From: Ornithinimicrobium sp. CNJ-824
GTDB lineage: Bacteria > Actinomycetota > Actinomycetes > Actinomycetales > Dermatophilaceae
NCBI RefSeq assembly: GCF_001942405.1
Contig: NZ_MKKA01000059.1
Location: 118,903-182,902 of the forward strand
Length of the DNA: 64,000 nt
Reading direction: 5' to 3'
Made by a program: the position numbers and the translations under genes. This document shows positions 1 to 8,865 of this stretch, in pieces (the first letter of the stretch is position 1; every line of letters starts with the position of its first letter). The notes beneath the pieces are model-generated. The model saw only the letters and a program-made list of their open reading frames with translations, searched no databases and was not told where the DNA came from.

Positions 1-771
1 GGCCCGGCGCAGAAGCGCTACGAGCAGATGGCCCACCAGATCGACCGGGCCGTCCGCTTCCTGGAGGCCTCCGGCGTCGCCGACGCCGAGGAGATGCGCC
101 GGGTGGAGTTCTTCTCCGCCCACGAGGCGCTGGTGCTGGACTACGAGCGGCCGATGGTGCGCCGCGACCACCGCACCGGGCTGCTCTACGACACCGCCAG
201 CCACTTCGTCTGGGTGGGCGAGCGCACCCGTGACCTCGACGGTGCGCACATCGACTTCGTCTCCCGGGTGCAGAACCCGGTCGGGGTCAAGCTCGGGCCG
301 ACGGCCGACCGCGACACCGTGCTGGCCCTCATGGACAAGATCGACCCCGAGCGCACCCCCGGCCGGCTGACCTTCATCACCCGGATGGGGGCCGACCAGA
401 TCCGCGACGTGCTGCCCGCCCTGCTCACCTCCCTCGGCGAGGAGGCGCACCGGGTCAGCTGGGTCTGCGACCCGATGCACGGCAACACCTTCACCTCCCC
501 CAGCGGGCACAAGACCCGGCGGTTCGAGGACGTCGTGGAGGAGGCGCGCGGCTTCTTCGCCGCGCACGCCGAGGCCGGCACCCACCCCGGCGGCATCCAC
601 GTCGAGCTCACCGGCAACGACGTCACCGAGTGCGTCGGCGGGGTGCACCCCGTCGACCTGGACGACCTGGGCCTGCGCTACGAGACGCTGTGCGACCCGC
701 GGCTGAACCACCAGCAGAGCCTGGAGCTGGCCTTCGTCGTCGCCGAGATGCTCGAGCGGGGCGTCCACTAG
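1..771 (+). CDS. aroG: Class II DAHP synthase, 3' part
   Basis: Reading frame 1 is open from the first base, so the gene starts upstream of the window and about 256 C-terminal residues are seen. The product resembles class II (plant/actinobacterial) 3-deoxy-7-phosphoheptulonate synthase, which condenses phosphoenolpyruvate and erythrose 4-phosphate in the first step of the shikimate pathway. Family segments visible are KLGPTADRDTV, GRLTFITRMGAD, VCDPMHGNTF, GGIHVELTGNDVTEC and DPRLNHQQSLELAF. The TAG stop is followed directly by the ATG of the threonine aldolase. A PknL-type kinase, an Rv2175c-like gene and a prenyl synthetase nearby match the M. tuberculosis aroG neighbourhood. The identity is confident; an internal ATG at 28 is not the true start. 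Confidence 0.95.
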   Translation, partial: GPAQKRYEQMAHQIDRAVRFLEASGVADAEEMRRVEFFSAHEALVLDYERPMVRRDHRTGLLYDTASHFVWVGERTRDLDGAHIDFVSRVQNPVGVKLGPTADRDTVLALMDKIDPERTPGRLTFITRMGADQIRDVLPALLTSLGEEAHRVSWVCDPMHGNTFTSPSGHKTRRFEDVVEEARGFFAAHAEAGTHPGGIHVELTGNDVTECVGGVHPVDLDDLGLRYETLCDPRLNHQQSLELAFVVAEMLERGVH

Positions 772-1832
<1,061 letters not shown>

Positions 1833-1846
1833 GGGGAGGGACGGCG

Positions 1847-2445
1847 GTGACGGGGGACGGCACGGCCGCGGGGCAGGGGCCGGACCTGCCGCCCGGCCAG
1901 CGGCCGGCCGGTCGCTGGCTGGCCTCCCACTACGGCAAGGTCCCCCAGGTCGACGGGGAACGCTGGCGGCTGACCGTGCGCGGTGCCACCGCCGACGGGG
2001 GTCTGACCGTCCTGGACCGGGGCATGCTGGCACAGATGAAGTTCGTCGAGGTGGCCGCCGCGCTGCACTGCGTCGACCGGCACAGCGTGACCGGCCTGCG
2101 ATGGGGCGGCGTCCGGCTGGCCGACGTCGTGGCGGCCGCACCGCCGGAGGAGGGCGCCCACCACGTGCTGCTGGCGGCCTCCCGCGGTTACTCCTCGGCC
2201 GTCCTCCTGGAGGACCTGCTGGCCCCCGACGCCTGCTCGCCACGCACGTCGACGGGCAGCCGCTGACCCGTGAGCACGGCTGGCCCGCGCGGGTCGTGCT
2301 CCCGCACCTCTACGGGTTCAAGGCGCCGAAGTGGATCGCCGAGATCAGCTACCACCACACGGCGCAGCAGGGCTACTGGGAGGCCCGGGGCTGGCACCCC
2401 CGCGGCCGGGTGGCCCTCGAGGAGCGCTGGGCCCACCAGGGCTGA
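1847..2445 (+). CDS. Sulfite oxidase-like molybdopterin protein (frameshift)
   Basis: A small protein (about 199 residues after repair) with the oxidoreductase molybdopterin-binding fold of the sulfite oxidase/YedY type. It shows LHCVDRHSVTGLRWGGVRL, where the cysteine of LHCV is the usual molybdenum ligand, then ASRGYSSAVLLEDLLA and HLYGFKAPKWI. The GTG start at 1847 follows the purine-rich GAGGGGAGGG by a few bases. The frame breaks near 2233; one extra base restores LAPDALLATHVDGQPL and coding runs to TGA 2445. It lacks a dimerisation or haem domain and a signal peptide, so it is probably a cytosolic short variant of unknown substrate. It converges on the kinase gene, with only three bases between the two stops. 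Confidence 0.8.
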
Positions 2446-2448
2446 GGC

Positions 2449-4494
2449 TCACACGACGGCGAGCACGACCTCGGTCCCCGGGGCCACCTCGGTGCCCGGC
2501 TCGACGGACTGCTCGCGGACGGTGCCGAAGAACCCGCCGCGCACGTCCTCGCGCACGACCGTCAGCCCCAGCCCGGTCAGCTCCTCCTCCGCCGTGGAGA
2601 ACTGCCGGCCCACGACGTCGGGCACCTCGACCAGCTCGGGGCCCTGGGAGAGGACCAGCCGCACGGTCGTGCCCCGCTCGACCTGCGCCGGGCCGGGCGA
2701 CTGGCTGACGACCGCGCCCTCGGGCACCTCGTCGTCGAAGACGCGGTCGGGGGAGACCTCGACGAGGAGCCCGGCGCCGGTGAGCGCGTCCCGGGCCTCC
2801 TGCTCGGTCCGCCCGGTCACGTCGGGGACGTCGACCGGCGCGGGGCCGTCGGAGACGACGACGGCCACGGCGGTCCCGGGCGGCTGCTGCGTGCCCACGT
2901 CGGGGTCGGAGGCCAGGACCGTCCCCGCCGGGACCGTCTCGTCGAACCGGCCGGTGCGCCCGCCGAGCTGCAGACTGGCCTCCTCCAGCGCCTGCGTCGC
3001 CTCGTCCACGGTCAGCCCGACCAGGCGCGGCACGGCATACCTCTCCGGGCCCTGGGAGACCACGAGCCGCACGTCGGTGCCGTGCCGCAGCTCGCTGCCG
3101 GGGGCGGCGTCGGCCGAGACGACGGTCCCGGCGGGCACCTCCTCGGAGAAGTCGCGCTCCACCACCGGGTCCAGCTGGCGCGCGTCCAGCGCGGCGCGGG
3201 CCTCGTCCTCGGTCAGCCCGACGACGGTCGGCATCGCCGAGTGCACGGCCGGCCCCTCGGTGAGGTACCAGAAGCCGTACGCCCCGCCGGCACCCAGCAC
3301 GAGGAGCAGCAGCGCGAGCACCCAGGCGGCGGCCCCTCCCCGCCGCCGCCTCCGGTCGGTCCCGGCCGTCGGAGGGTATGCCGTCGCGCCCCGGTCGGTG
3401 CCGCGGGCGCCGCGACGGGCGGGCCTGGGGGCACGGTTGCCGCGGGTCCGGGCGTAGTGGCCCTCGGGCGCCCCGGTGATCTGCCGGGTCGCGTCCGCCG
3501 GCTGCAGACCCATGACCTGGGTCGCGTCCGCCGGGTCCGTCGGCGTGCGGCCGGTCCCGGGAGGGCCCGACGCGGCGCGGACGGCGACCGGGACGGTGGC
3601 GTCGGGCGGGGAGGGCGGCAGCGCCGGGACGGCGTCGAGCTCCTCGTCCGACAGGCTCCGGCGCAGCGAGCGCAGCTCGGTGAGCAGCCAGCCGGCGTCG
3701 GGCGGCCGGTCGGCCGGCTCGGTCGCCGAGGCACGCAGGAGGAGGTCTTCCACGGAGGCCGGGGCCGAGGGCACGAGGTCGCGCAGGCGGGGGGCGCCGA
3801 CGTGCACGTGCTCGTAGGCCACCCGCAGGGGGTCCTGGCCGGGGAAGGCCTTGCGGCCGGTGAGCAGCTCGAGGAGGAGCAGACCCACGGCATACACGTC
3901 GGTGCGGGCGTCGGCGCGCCCGTGCTCGACCTGCTCCGGGGCGAGGTAGGCGGCCGTGCCCCAGAGCACCTCGGTGGTCCTTGCGTCGGCCACGTCCAGC
4001 CGGGCGAGGCCGAAGTCGGCCACCTTGACCGTGCCGCCGCGGCCGAGGAGGACGTTCTCAGGCTTGACGTCCCGGTGGACGAGGCCCTCCTCGTGGGCGG
4101 CGGCCAGCGCCTGGACGACGGGCTCGACCAGGCGGAGCGCGGCCCGCAGGGACAGCGGCGCGTGCTCGTCGATGACGTCGCGCAGGGTCCGGCCCTCCAC
4201 CAGCTCCATCGCCAGGAAGACGACGCCGTCGTCCCGGCCCTGGTCGTAGACCGGGACCACGTGCGGGTGGGAGAGCCGGGCGGCGGTGCGGGCCTCCACG
4301 ACGAACCGGCCGACGAACTGCTCGTCGGCCGCCAGGTCGGGGCGCATGACCTTGAGCGCGACCGGGCGGTCCAGGCGCAGGTCGCGGGCCCGGTAGACGG
4401 TGGCCATCCCGCCCGTGGCGAGCACGTCCTCCACCCGGTAGCGGGCGTCGACGACCCGTCCGAGGACGTGGTCGTGGTCGGTGGACGTGCTCAC
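2449..4494 (-). CDS. PASTA-domain Ser/Thr protein kinase (PknL/PknB type)
   Basis: A 681-residue membrane kinase. The kinase domain spans roughly residues 15-280, with glycine loop ATGGMATVY, lysine in VALKVM, catalytic HRDVKPENVLL, DFGLA and the APEQ segment. A disordered Pro/Arg/Thr-rich linker follows, then one membrane segment (WVLALLLLVLGAGGAYGFWYL, about 385-407), placing the C-terminus outside. Four PASTA repeats follow (VVGLTEDEARAAL, LVGLTVDEATQAL, VTGRTEQEARDAL, VVGRQFSTAEEEL), the type that senses peptidoglycan fragments. Start is GTG 4494. Position beside an Rv2175c homologue matches M. tuberculosis pknL, whose kinase phosphorylates that protein; M. tuberculosis PknL lacks PASTA repeats, so this looks like the fuller form. 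A role in cell-wall signalling is inferred. Confidence 0.95.
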   Translation of the reverse strand: MSTSTDHDHVLGRVVDARYRVEDVLATGGMATVYRARDLRLDRPVALKVMRPDLAADEQFVGRFVVEARTAARLSHPHVVPVYDQGRDDGVVFLAMELVEGRTLRDVIDEHAPLSLRAALRLVEPVVQALAAAHEEGLVHRDVKPENVLLGRGGTVKVADFGLARLDVADARTTEVLWGTAAYLAPEQVEHGRADARTDVYAVGLLLLELLTGRKAFPGQDPLRVAYEHVHVGAPRLRDLVPSAPASVEDLLLRASATEPADRPPDAGWLLTELRSLRRSLSDEELDAVPALPPSPPDATVPVAVRAASGPPGTGRTPTDPADATQVMGLQPADATRQITGAPEGHYARTRGNRAPRPARRGARGTDRGATAYPPTAGTDRRRRRGGAAAWVLALLLLVLGAGGAYGFWYLTEGPAVHSAMPTVVGLTEDEARAALDARQLDPVVERDFSEEVPAGTVVSADAAPGSELRHGTDVRLVVSQGPERYAVPRLVGLTVDEATQALEEASLQLGGRTGRFDETVPAGTVLASDPDVGTQQPPGTAVAVVVSDGPAPVDVPDVTGRTEQEARDALTGAGLLVEVSPDRVFDDEVPEGAVVSQSPGPAQVERGTTVRLVLSQGPELVEVPDVVGRQFSTAEEELTGLGLTVVREDVRGGFFGTVREQSVEPGTEVAPGTEVVLAVV

Positions 4495-4516
4495 GTCGCC
4501 ACTGTACGGAGCACGA

Positions 4517-4547
4517 AGCCCCGACCGTGGGAGGTCGGGCCGGGGCT
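4517..4547 (-). terminator. Hairpin downstream of the LysM/SLT gene
   Basis: Left arm AGCCCCGACC (4517-4526) pairs with GGTCGGGCCGGGGCT (4533-4547), leaving a three-base bulge and a 6-base loop. It begins at the stop codon of the minus-strand transglycosylase gene and precedes the kinase start. There is no clear U tract, so termination is plausible but unproven. Confidence 0.45.
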
Positions 4548-5839
4548 CAGATGCGCTTCATGAGGGCGGTGATGTTGCGCACGTACTGCTCGGTGTCGGG
4601 GAACAGGCCGTGCTCGCGGACGCTGGCCAGGCCCTGGTAGTAGCCGCCGATGGCGTCCTCGCGGGTGTCGGCCGCGCGCAGCAGCGTGCGCATGATGACC
4701 ACCCCGGCCTCGACGTTGTCCTCCGGGTCGAGCAGGTTCAGCTCGCGCCCGATGAGGGAGCTGGCCCACTCGCCCGAGCTGGGGATGACCTGCATGGCGC
4801 CGATGGCGTTGGCGGGCGAGACGGCCCGCTGGTTCCAGCCCGACTCCTGGTAGGACAGCGCCAGCATGAGCGTGGGGTCGACGCCGTGCCGGCGGCTGGT
4901 CTCGGTGATCAACGCCTTGATCTGGGCCGCGGAGGGCACCTCGACTCCGGCGAGGTAGTCCCGGTTGGCCGCGGCGGACCGGGCCACCCCGTCGCTGTAG
5001 CGGTAGTGCAGGAAGGTGTCCTCGACCTTCTCGCCCTTGCGGTAGTCGCCGACCGAGCTCTCGTCGTAGGCACGGGTGGGAGCGGCCTTCTTCGGGGCGG
5101 AGGGGGCGGGAGCGGGGGCGGCCTGGCCGGAACCCCCGGTGCCGGGCAGGCGCAGCGTCTGTCCGGGGTGGATGAAGGCCGAGCTGGAGATGCCGTTGGC
5201 CCCGGCCAGGGCGGAGGCCGTGGTGCCGTTGCGGTGGGCGATGCCCCACAGGGTGTCGCCGGCGCGCACGGTCACCGTGCCGCCGGCCGAGGAGGACGAC
5301 GCCTTCGGGGCCGACGTCGTGGGGGACGACGTCTTCGGCGACGGCTTGGGACGGTCGGCGGTGCTCGAGGTCGAGGTCCGTGCCGTCGAGGAACCCGGCA
5401 GGGTGAGGACCTGGCCGGGGTAGATGAGCCGGGAGTTGGTGATGCTGTTGGCCGACACGAGCGTCTCGACGGTGGTCCCGTGACGCAGGGCGATCTGCGA
5501 CAGGGTGTCCCCGGAGCGGACCGTCACCGTGCCGGAGGCGGCCCGGGGGGTGCTCCGCGCCGGAGCTGGTGCCGGCACCGCGGCCCCCTCGCGCGGGATG
5601 ACCAGGGTGGCCCCGGGCAGGATCCACCGGCCGCCCTGGCTCAGCCCGTTGGCCCGCACGACCGCTTCCGGGCTGACGCCGTGCCGGGCGGCGATGCCGT
5701 AGACCGTGTCGCCCGAGCGCACGGTGTAGGTGGTCCTGGTCGTTGTCGCCGTGGTCAGCTCGGAGGTGTGCAGGGCGGTGGGGGCGTAGGCCATGGCCGG
5801 CAGGTCGGCAGGTGGCATGGCGGCGAAGAGCGGGCTCAC
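4547..5839 (-). CDS. LysM-repeat lytic transglycosylase-like protein
   Basis: A cell-wall protein of 430 residues from GTG 5839. That start is chosen because GGAGGT stands 7 bases upstream; the frame stays open to an ATG at 5989 but no ribosome site was seen there. Three LysM repeats bind peptidoglycan glycans: TYTVRSGDTVYGIA, TVTVRSGDTLSQIA and TVTVRAGDTLWGIA, joined by Ser/Thr/Ala-rich linkers. The C-terminal third is an SLT-type domain with the catalytic glutamate in LSYQESGWNQ, followed by GAMQVIPSSGEWA, EDNVEAGV and GGYYQGLASV. No classical signal peptide is evident with either start, which is odd for a wall enzyme. The neighbouring PASTA kinase also acts at the wall, so a shared process is plausible. 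Confidence 0.88.
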   Translation of the reverse strand: MSPLFAAMPPADLPAMAYAPTALHTSELTTATTTRTTYTVRSGDTVYGIAARHGVSPEAVVRANGLSQGGRWILPGATLVIPREGAAVPAPAPARSTPRAASGTVTVRSGDTLSQIALRHGTTVETLVSANSITNSRLIYPGQVLTLPGSSTARTSTSSTADRPKPSPKTSSPTTSAPKASSSSAGGTVTVRAGDTLWGIAHRNGTTASALAGANGISSSAFIHPGQTLRLPGTGGSGQAAPAPAPSAPKKAAPTRAYDESSVGDYRKGEKVEDTFLHYRYSDGVARSAAANRDYLAGVEVPSAAQIKALITETSRRHGVDPTLMLALSYQESGWNQRAVSPANAIGAMQVIPSSGEWASSLIGRELNLLDPEDNVEAGVVIMRTLLRAADTREDAIGGYYQGLASVREHGLFPDTEQYVRNITALMKRI

Positions 5840-6006
5840 GGGGGAGACCTCCGGGACAGGGGAGTGCGGGTGGGACGACCGGTGCCACAGGGTGTGCAGA
5901 GACCCAGGGGAAGGACCGTGAACACTGAGGCACGAGGGACAGTACTCGCTTCCGGGACGCCGCACCACCCTGACGGCGTGTCGATCCATGTGATTGACTA
6001 GAAGAT
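5840..6006. promoter_or_regulatory. Divergent intergenic region
   Basis: 167 bases between the start of the minus-strand LysM/SLT gene and the plus-strand Rv2175c-like gene. The right end is unusually A/T-rich for this genome and contains TTGACT at 5994-5999, a plausible -35 element. No well-spaced -10 partner could be fixed, so only the general presence of divergent promoters is inferred. Confidence 0.35.
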
Positions 6007-6369
6007 GTGGTAAATGGCACCGATGTAATTCCGACCGACGACTGGCTCAGCGTCCCCGAGATCATGGAGCGGACGGGCGCTCCCCTGCTCACCGTGCGGC
6101 GCTGGCTGCAGGACCGTGAGCTGATCGGGCTGCGCAGGGGGCCGAACAACGCCGTCATGGTCCCCGCCGGCTTCCTCGACGACGACGGTCCCCTGGGCCC
6201 GCTGCGGGGCACGATCACCGTGCTCGCCGACGGCGGGATGAGCGACGAGGAGATCATCGGGTGGCTGCACCGGCCCGACGACAGCCTGCCCGGCGGCAGC
6301 CCGGTCGCCTCGCTGCACGCCGGGGCCAAGACCGAGGTCCGGCGTCGGGCCCAGGAGGAAGCCTTCTAG
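6007..6369 (+). CDS. Rv2175c-family DNA-binding protein
   Basis: A 120-residue protein with a winged helix-turn-helix-like N-terminus (DDWLSVPEIMERTGAPLLTVRRWLQDRELIGLRRGPNNAVMVP) and a short C-terminal domain (GTITVLADGGMSDEEIIGWLHRPDDS). In M. tuberculosis Rv2175c binds DNA and is phosphorylated by PknL from the adjacent gene; here a PASTA kinase lies two genes away and a prenyl synthetase follows, as in that species. The start is GTG 6007: the ATGs at 6005 and 6014 run into stops in other frames, and no other in-frame start precedes the conserved DDWLSV. There is no clear Shine-Dalgarno sequence, so a leaderless or near-leaderless mRNA is possible. The DNA target is unknown. Confidence 0.88.
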   Translation: MVNGTDVIPTDDWLSVPEIMERTGAPLLTVRRWLQDRELIGLRRGPNNAVMVPAGFLDDDGPLGPLRGTITVLADGGMSDEEIIGWLHRPDDSLPGGSPVASLHAGAKTEVRRRAQEEAF

Positions 6370-6399
6370 CCAGGAGGGGGCGACCGGCCCGGCCCGGGC

Positions 6400-7491
6400 T
6401 CAGAGGTGCCGGTCGGTGCAGATGACGACCAGCTCGGCCAGGGCCGCCGCGGCGACGTCGTCCAGGTCGGGCGCCGACCCCAGGGCCTCCAGGGAGGCCC
6501 GCGCGGCGGCGTCGATCATCTCCTCGGTGCGGGCGAGGGCGCCGCTGTCGCGCAGCACCCGCCGGCAGGCCTCGACCGTGGCCTCGTCGAGGTCGGGGTC
6601 GCCCAGGCTGGCGGCGAGCAGCTCGGCCCCCGGTTCGTCGGCCAGCTCCAGCGCGTGCGCCACGAGCACGGTGTGCTTGCCCTCCCGCAGGTCGTCCCCC
6701 GCGGGCTTGCCGGTGTGCCCGGGGTCGCCGAAGACGCCCAGGACGTCGTCCCGCAGCTGGAAGGCCTCGCCCAGCTGGGCGCCGTACTCGGCGAGCGCGG
6801 CCAGGAGCCCGGGGCCGGCGTCCCCCGCGCGGGCGCCGACGAGCAGGGGCTGCTGCACCGAGTAGCGGGCGCTCTTGTAGCGGATGACCGTGCGGGAGCG
6901 TTCGACCCGTTCGGCGTAGCCCAGGTCGGCCCACCCCACCACGGCCTCGAGCATGTCGAGGAACTGGCCGCCCATGAGCTGGGTCCGCATCCGGTCGAAC
7001 TCGGGGCGGGCCCGGGTCAGGGCGTCGACGGGCAGGCCACTCGTGGAGAAGAGCTCGTCGGTCCAGTTCAGGCACAGGTCGCCGGCGAGGATCGCGGCGG
7101 CGTGGCCGAACCGCTCGGGGTCGCCGTTCCAGGCCTGCCCGCGGTGCTGGGTGGCGAAGGCGCGGTGGGCGGTGGGTCGTCCCCGGCGTCGGTCGCTGTT
7201 GTCCATGACGTCGTCGTGCAGGAGCGCGGCCGCCTGGAAGACCTCCATCGAGCTCGCGGCCCGGACCGCGGCCTCGTCGTCAGGACGCCCCGCGGCGCGC
7301 CAGCCCCAGTAGAGGAAGGCCGCCCGCAGCCGCTTCCCGCCGGCGAGCAGGTCGGCGACCGCGTCCACCAGCGGGCCCATGGGTGCGCCGAGCTCGGCCA
7401 GCACCTCCCGTTGGTGCGCGAGGTGGTCGTCCAGGGCCCGCTGCACACGGGGCCGCAGGTCGACGCCGTCCAACGGGTGGGCGTGCGCCAC
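6400..7491 (-). CDS. Polyprenyl (isoprenyl diphosphate) synthase
   Basis: A 363-residue trans-prenyltransferase that condenses isopentenyl diphosphate with allylic diphosphates. The first aspartate-rich motif is DDVMD (in LLHDDVMDNSDRRRGRPTAH). GGKRLRAAF lies near the N-terminus, and the second aspartate-rich region is QLRDDVLGVFGDPGHTGKPAGDDLREGK. Start GTG 7491 is preceded by AGGAGA with 6-base spacing; the frame is open further upstream but lacks family sequence there. It corresponds in position to M. tuberculosis idsA2 (Rv2173). Chain length of the product (geranylgeranyl versus longer) cannot be read reliably from the sequence. Likely roles are lipid carrier, carotenoid or quinone precursors. 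Confidence 0.93.
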   Translation of the reverse strand: MAHAHPLDGVDLRPRVQRALDDHLAHQREVLAELGAPMGPLVDAVADLLAGGKRLRAAFLYWGWRAAGRPDDEAAVRAASSMEVFQAAALLHDDVMDNSDRRRGRPTAHRAFATQHRGQAWNGDPERFGHAAAILAGDLCLNWTDELFSTSGLPVDALTRARPEFDRMRTQLMGGQFLDMLEAVVGWADLGYAERVERSRTVIRYKSARYSVQQPLLVGARAGDAGPGLLAALAEYGAQLGEAFQLRDDVLGVFGDPGHTGKPAGDDLREGKHTVLVAHALELADEPGAELLAASLGDPDLDEATVEACRRVLRDSGALARTEEMIDAAARASLEALGSAPDLDDVAAAALAELVVICTDRHL

Positions 7492-7744
7492 GGGTGATCT
7501 CCTCAGCTCGGGGACCGGGGGTCCGTCCGTCCCGACGAGCCTAACGGGTGGCGCGGGGGTGCCCGGCCCCGGACGGCCCCCGTCGGCCCGGGCCATCCCC
7601 GCCCCTGGCCCGGGCCGGTGGCCATCCTGCCCGGACCGGGGATCCGGCCCGGGTCCTTCGTCCACAGGGGACCGGACGGGTCGGTCGGTCGGACCGGTGG
7701 TGCGCCTCCCACCTGGGGATCGTCCGGGGCGGGCACCGGAGGGG

Positions 7745-7797
7745 TTGAGCTTGTCGGTGCTGGCTCGTACATTTGTCCGTATCGAACACGAGTTCGA
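7745..7797 (+). promoter_or_regulatory. SOS (LexA-box) promoter of the mutasome operon
   Basis: A -35 element TTGAGC (7745-7750) and a -10 element TACATT (7768-7773) are separated by 17 bases. A perfect 16-bp palindrome TCGAACACGAGTTCGA (7782-7797) follows over the expected transcription start. This fits the actinobacterial/Gram-positive LexA operator CGAACRNNYGTTCG. It lies 22 bases before the first gene of the DUF6504-SAV_6107-dnaE2-dinB cluster, so LexA repression and DNA-damage induction are strongly indicated. Confidence 0.9.
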
Positions 7798-7819
7798 ACA
7801 CATGGGCGGAGGTAGGTCG

Positions 7820-8182
7820 ATGAGCAGGTGGTACCAGGACCAGGTCGAGGTCAGGCTGGGCGACCCGGAGGAGCACCGGGTCCGGCTCGAGCCGGGGTGG
7901 CGCCGGGGGACGCTGACCGGCCCGGACGGGGGCCCGACGCACGTCCCGACGACGTTCCTGTGGCAGGGCCGGGTCCACGTGGTGCGCGGCGTCCTGGCCC
8001 AGTGGACGCAGCGGGTGCCGTGGTGGCGCCGGCAGGAGGAGGGGGTCTCGGGCGGACCGTCCGCGGAGGTCCTCGAGCAGCAGGTGTGGCGGGTGGAGGC
8101 CTCGGCCGGCCGGACCCTCGGGCAGGGGGTCTACGACCTGGTGCAGGACGAGCGGTGGCGGCTGGAACGGGTCAGCGACTGA
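7820..8182 (+). CDS. DUF6504 family protein
   Basis: A 120-residue protein (MSRWYQDQVEVRLGDPEEHRV...) rich in Trp and Arg, with WRRGTLTGPDGGPTHVPTTFLWQG and a C-terminal YDLVQDERWRLERV. I recognise it as the DUF6504 type commonly placed next to actinobacterial dnaE2 and Y-family polymerase genes; its biochemical role is unknown. ATG 7820 has GGAGGT 6 bases upstream, a strong ribosome site. It is the first gene after the LexA box, so it should be the most directly damage-induced product of the cluster. Whether it is a polymerase accessory factor is inference from location only. Confidence 0.8.
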   Translation: MSRWYQDQVEVRLGDPEEHRVRLEPGWRRGTLTGPDGGPTHVPTTFLWQGRVHVVRGVLAQWTQRVPWWRRQEEGVSGGPSAEVLEQQVWRVEASAGRTLGQGVYDLVQDERWRLERVSD

Positions 8183-8189
8183 CGGCGCC

Positions 8190-8262
8190 CACGACGACGA
8201 GCACCACGACGACGAGCACGACGACGACACGACGAGCACCACCCCACGGCGACGACGAGACG
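8190..8262 (+). repeat. CAC/GAC/GAG low-complexity tract
   Basis: The spacer between the DUF6504 and SAV_6107-like genes is made almost wholly of CACGACGACGAG-type units, including near-perfect copies about 15 bases apart. It contains no gene. Slippage-prone DNA here could change operon spacing; the ribosome site AGGAGA for the next gene lies just beyond it. Confidence 0.7.
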
Positions 8263-8273
8263 AGGAGAACACC

Positions 8274-8756
8274 ATGAGCACCACCACCATCGGCACCACC
8301 AGGGAGACCGTCCGAGGACCTTCCCCGGAGCCGGACGGGCCGACCGGCACCGCCGGCACCGTGCTGGACCTGCTGGACCGGGCCCGTGGCGGGCTGCTGC
8401 TGGCCTGCCACAGCGGCACGGCGTCCGAGCGCTACACCCAGGCCCACCTGGCCGCGCTGCGGGCGGGGGCGGCCCTGCTGGCGGCCCGCAGCGCGCCGAG
8501 CCGGCGGGCCAGGCCGCGCAGCGTGTGGGAGGTGCTGCCCACGGTGGCGCCGGAGCTGACCGAGTGGGCCGTCTTCTTCGCCGGGTCCGGCCGCCGGCGG
8601 CTGGCGCTGGAGCGCGGTGCCGACGTGGTGACCGCGCGCGACGCCGACGACCTGGTCCGTTCCGGCGAGCGGTTCCTGGAGCTGGTCCGGGCCAGCCTGC
8701 ACCTGCCGTGCGGCCTGCCGCTGCCGGCCGAGCTGAGCCCCGTCCGGCCGAGCTGA
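8274..8756 (+). CDS. SAV_6107-family HEPN-domain protein
   Basis: A 160-residue, largely helical protein with DLLDRARGGLLLACHSGTASERYTQAHLAALRAGAALLAAR and WEVLPTVAPELTEWAVFFA, the pattern of the actinobacterial SAV_6107 HEPN family that accompanies dnaE2. The start ATG 8274 has AGGAGA just upstream. The extreme C-terminus (PAELSPVRPS) is encoded by a 20-base tandem duplication, and the stop lies in its second copy. HEPN proteins often bind nucleic acid or nucleotides, but the canonical RNase motif is not evident here. Co-transcription from the SOS promoter suggests a mutasome accessory role (inference). Confidence 0.8.
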   Translation: MSTTTIGTTRETVRGPSPEPDGPTGTAGTVLDLLDRARGGLLLACHSGTASERYTQAHLAALRAGAALLAARSAPSRRARPRSVWEVLPTVAPELTEWAVFFAGSGRRRLALERGADVVTARDADDLVRSGERFLELVRASLHLPCGLPLPAELSPVRPS

Positions 8757-8766
8757 GCCCCGTCCG
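8727..8766 (+). repeat. 20-bp tandem duplication across a stop codon
   Basis: GCCGAGCTGAGCCCCGTCCG occurs twice in direct tandem (8727-8746 and 8747-8766), followed by a degenerate third unit. Because 20 is not a multiple of 3, the TGA that is out of frame in copy 1 falls in frame in copy 2 and ends the SAV_6107-like protein at 8756. Confidence 0.9.
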
Positions 8767-8865
8767 GCCCGGCCGAGCCTCGTCTGGCCGGCCGGGCCCG
8801 CAGACCCTTCCCGGCCCCCGTGCCGGTGCGTCCCACCCCTTCCCGTGACAGGACCCGTGATCCCC

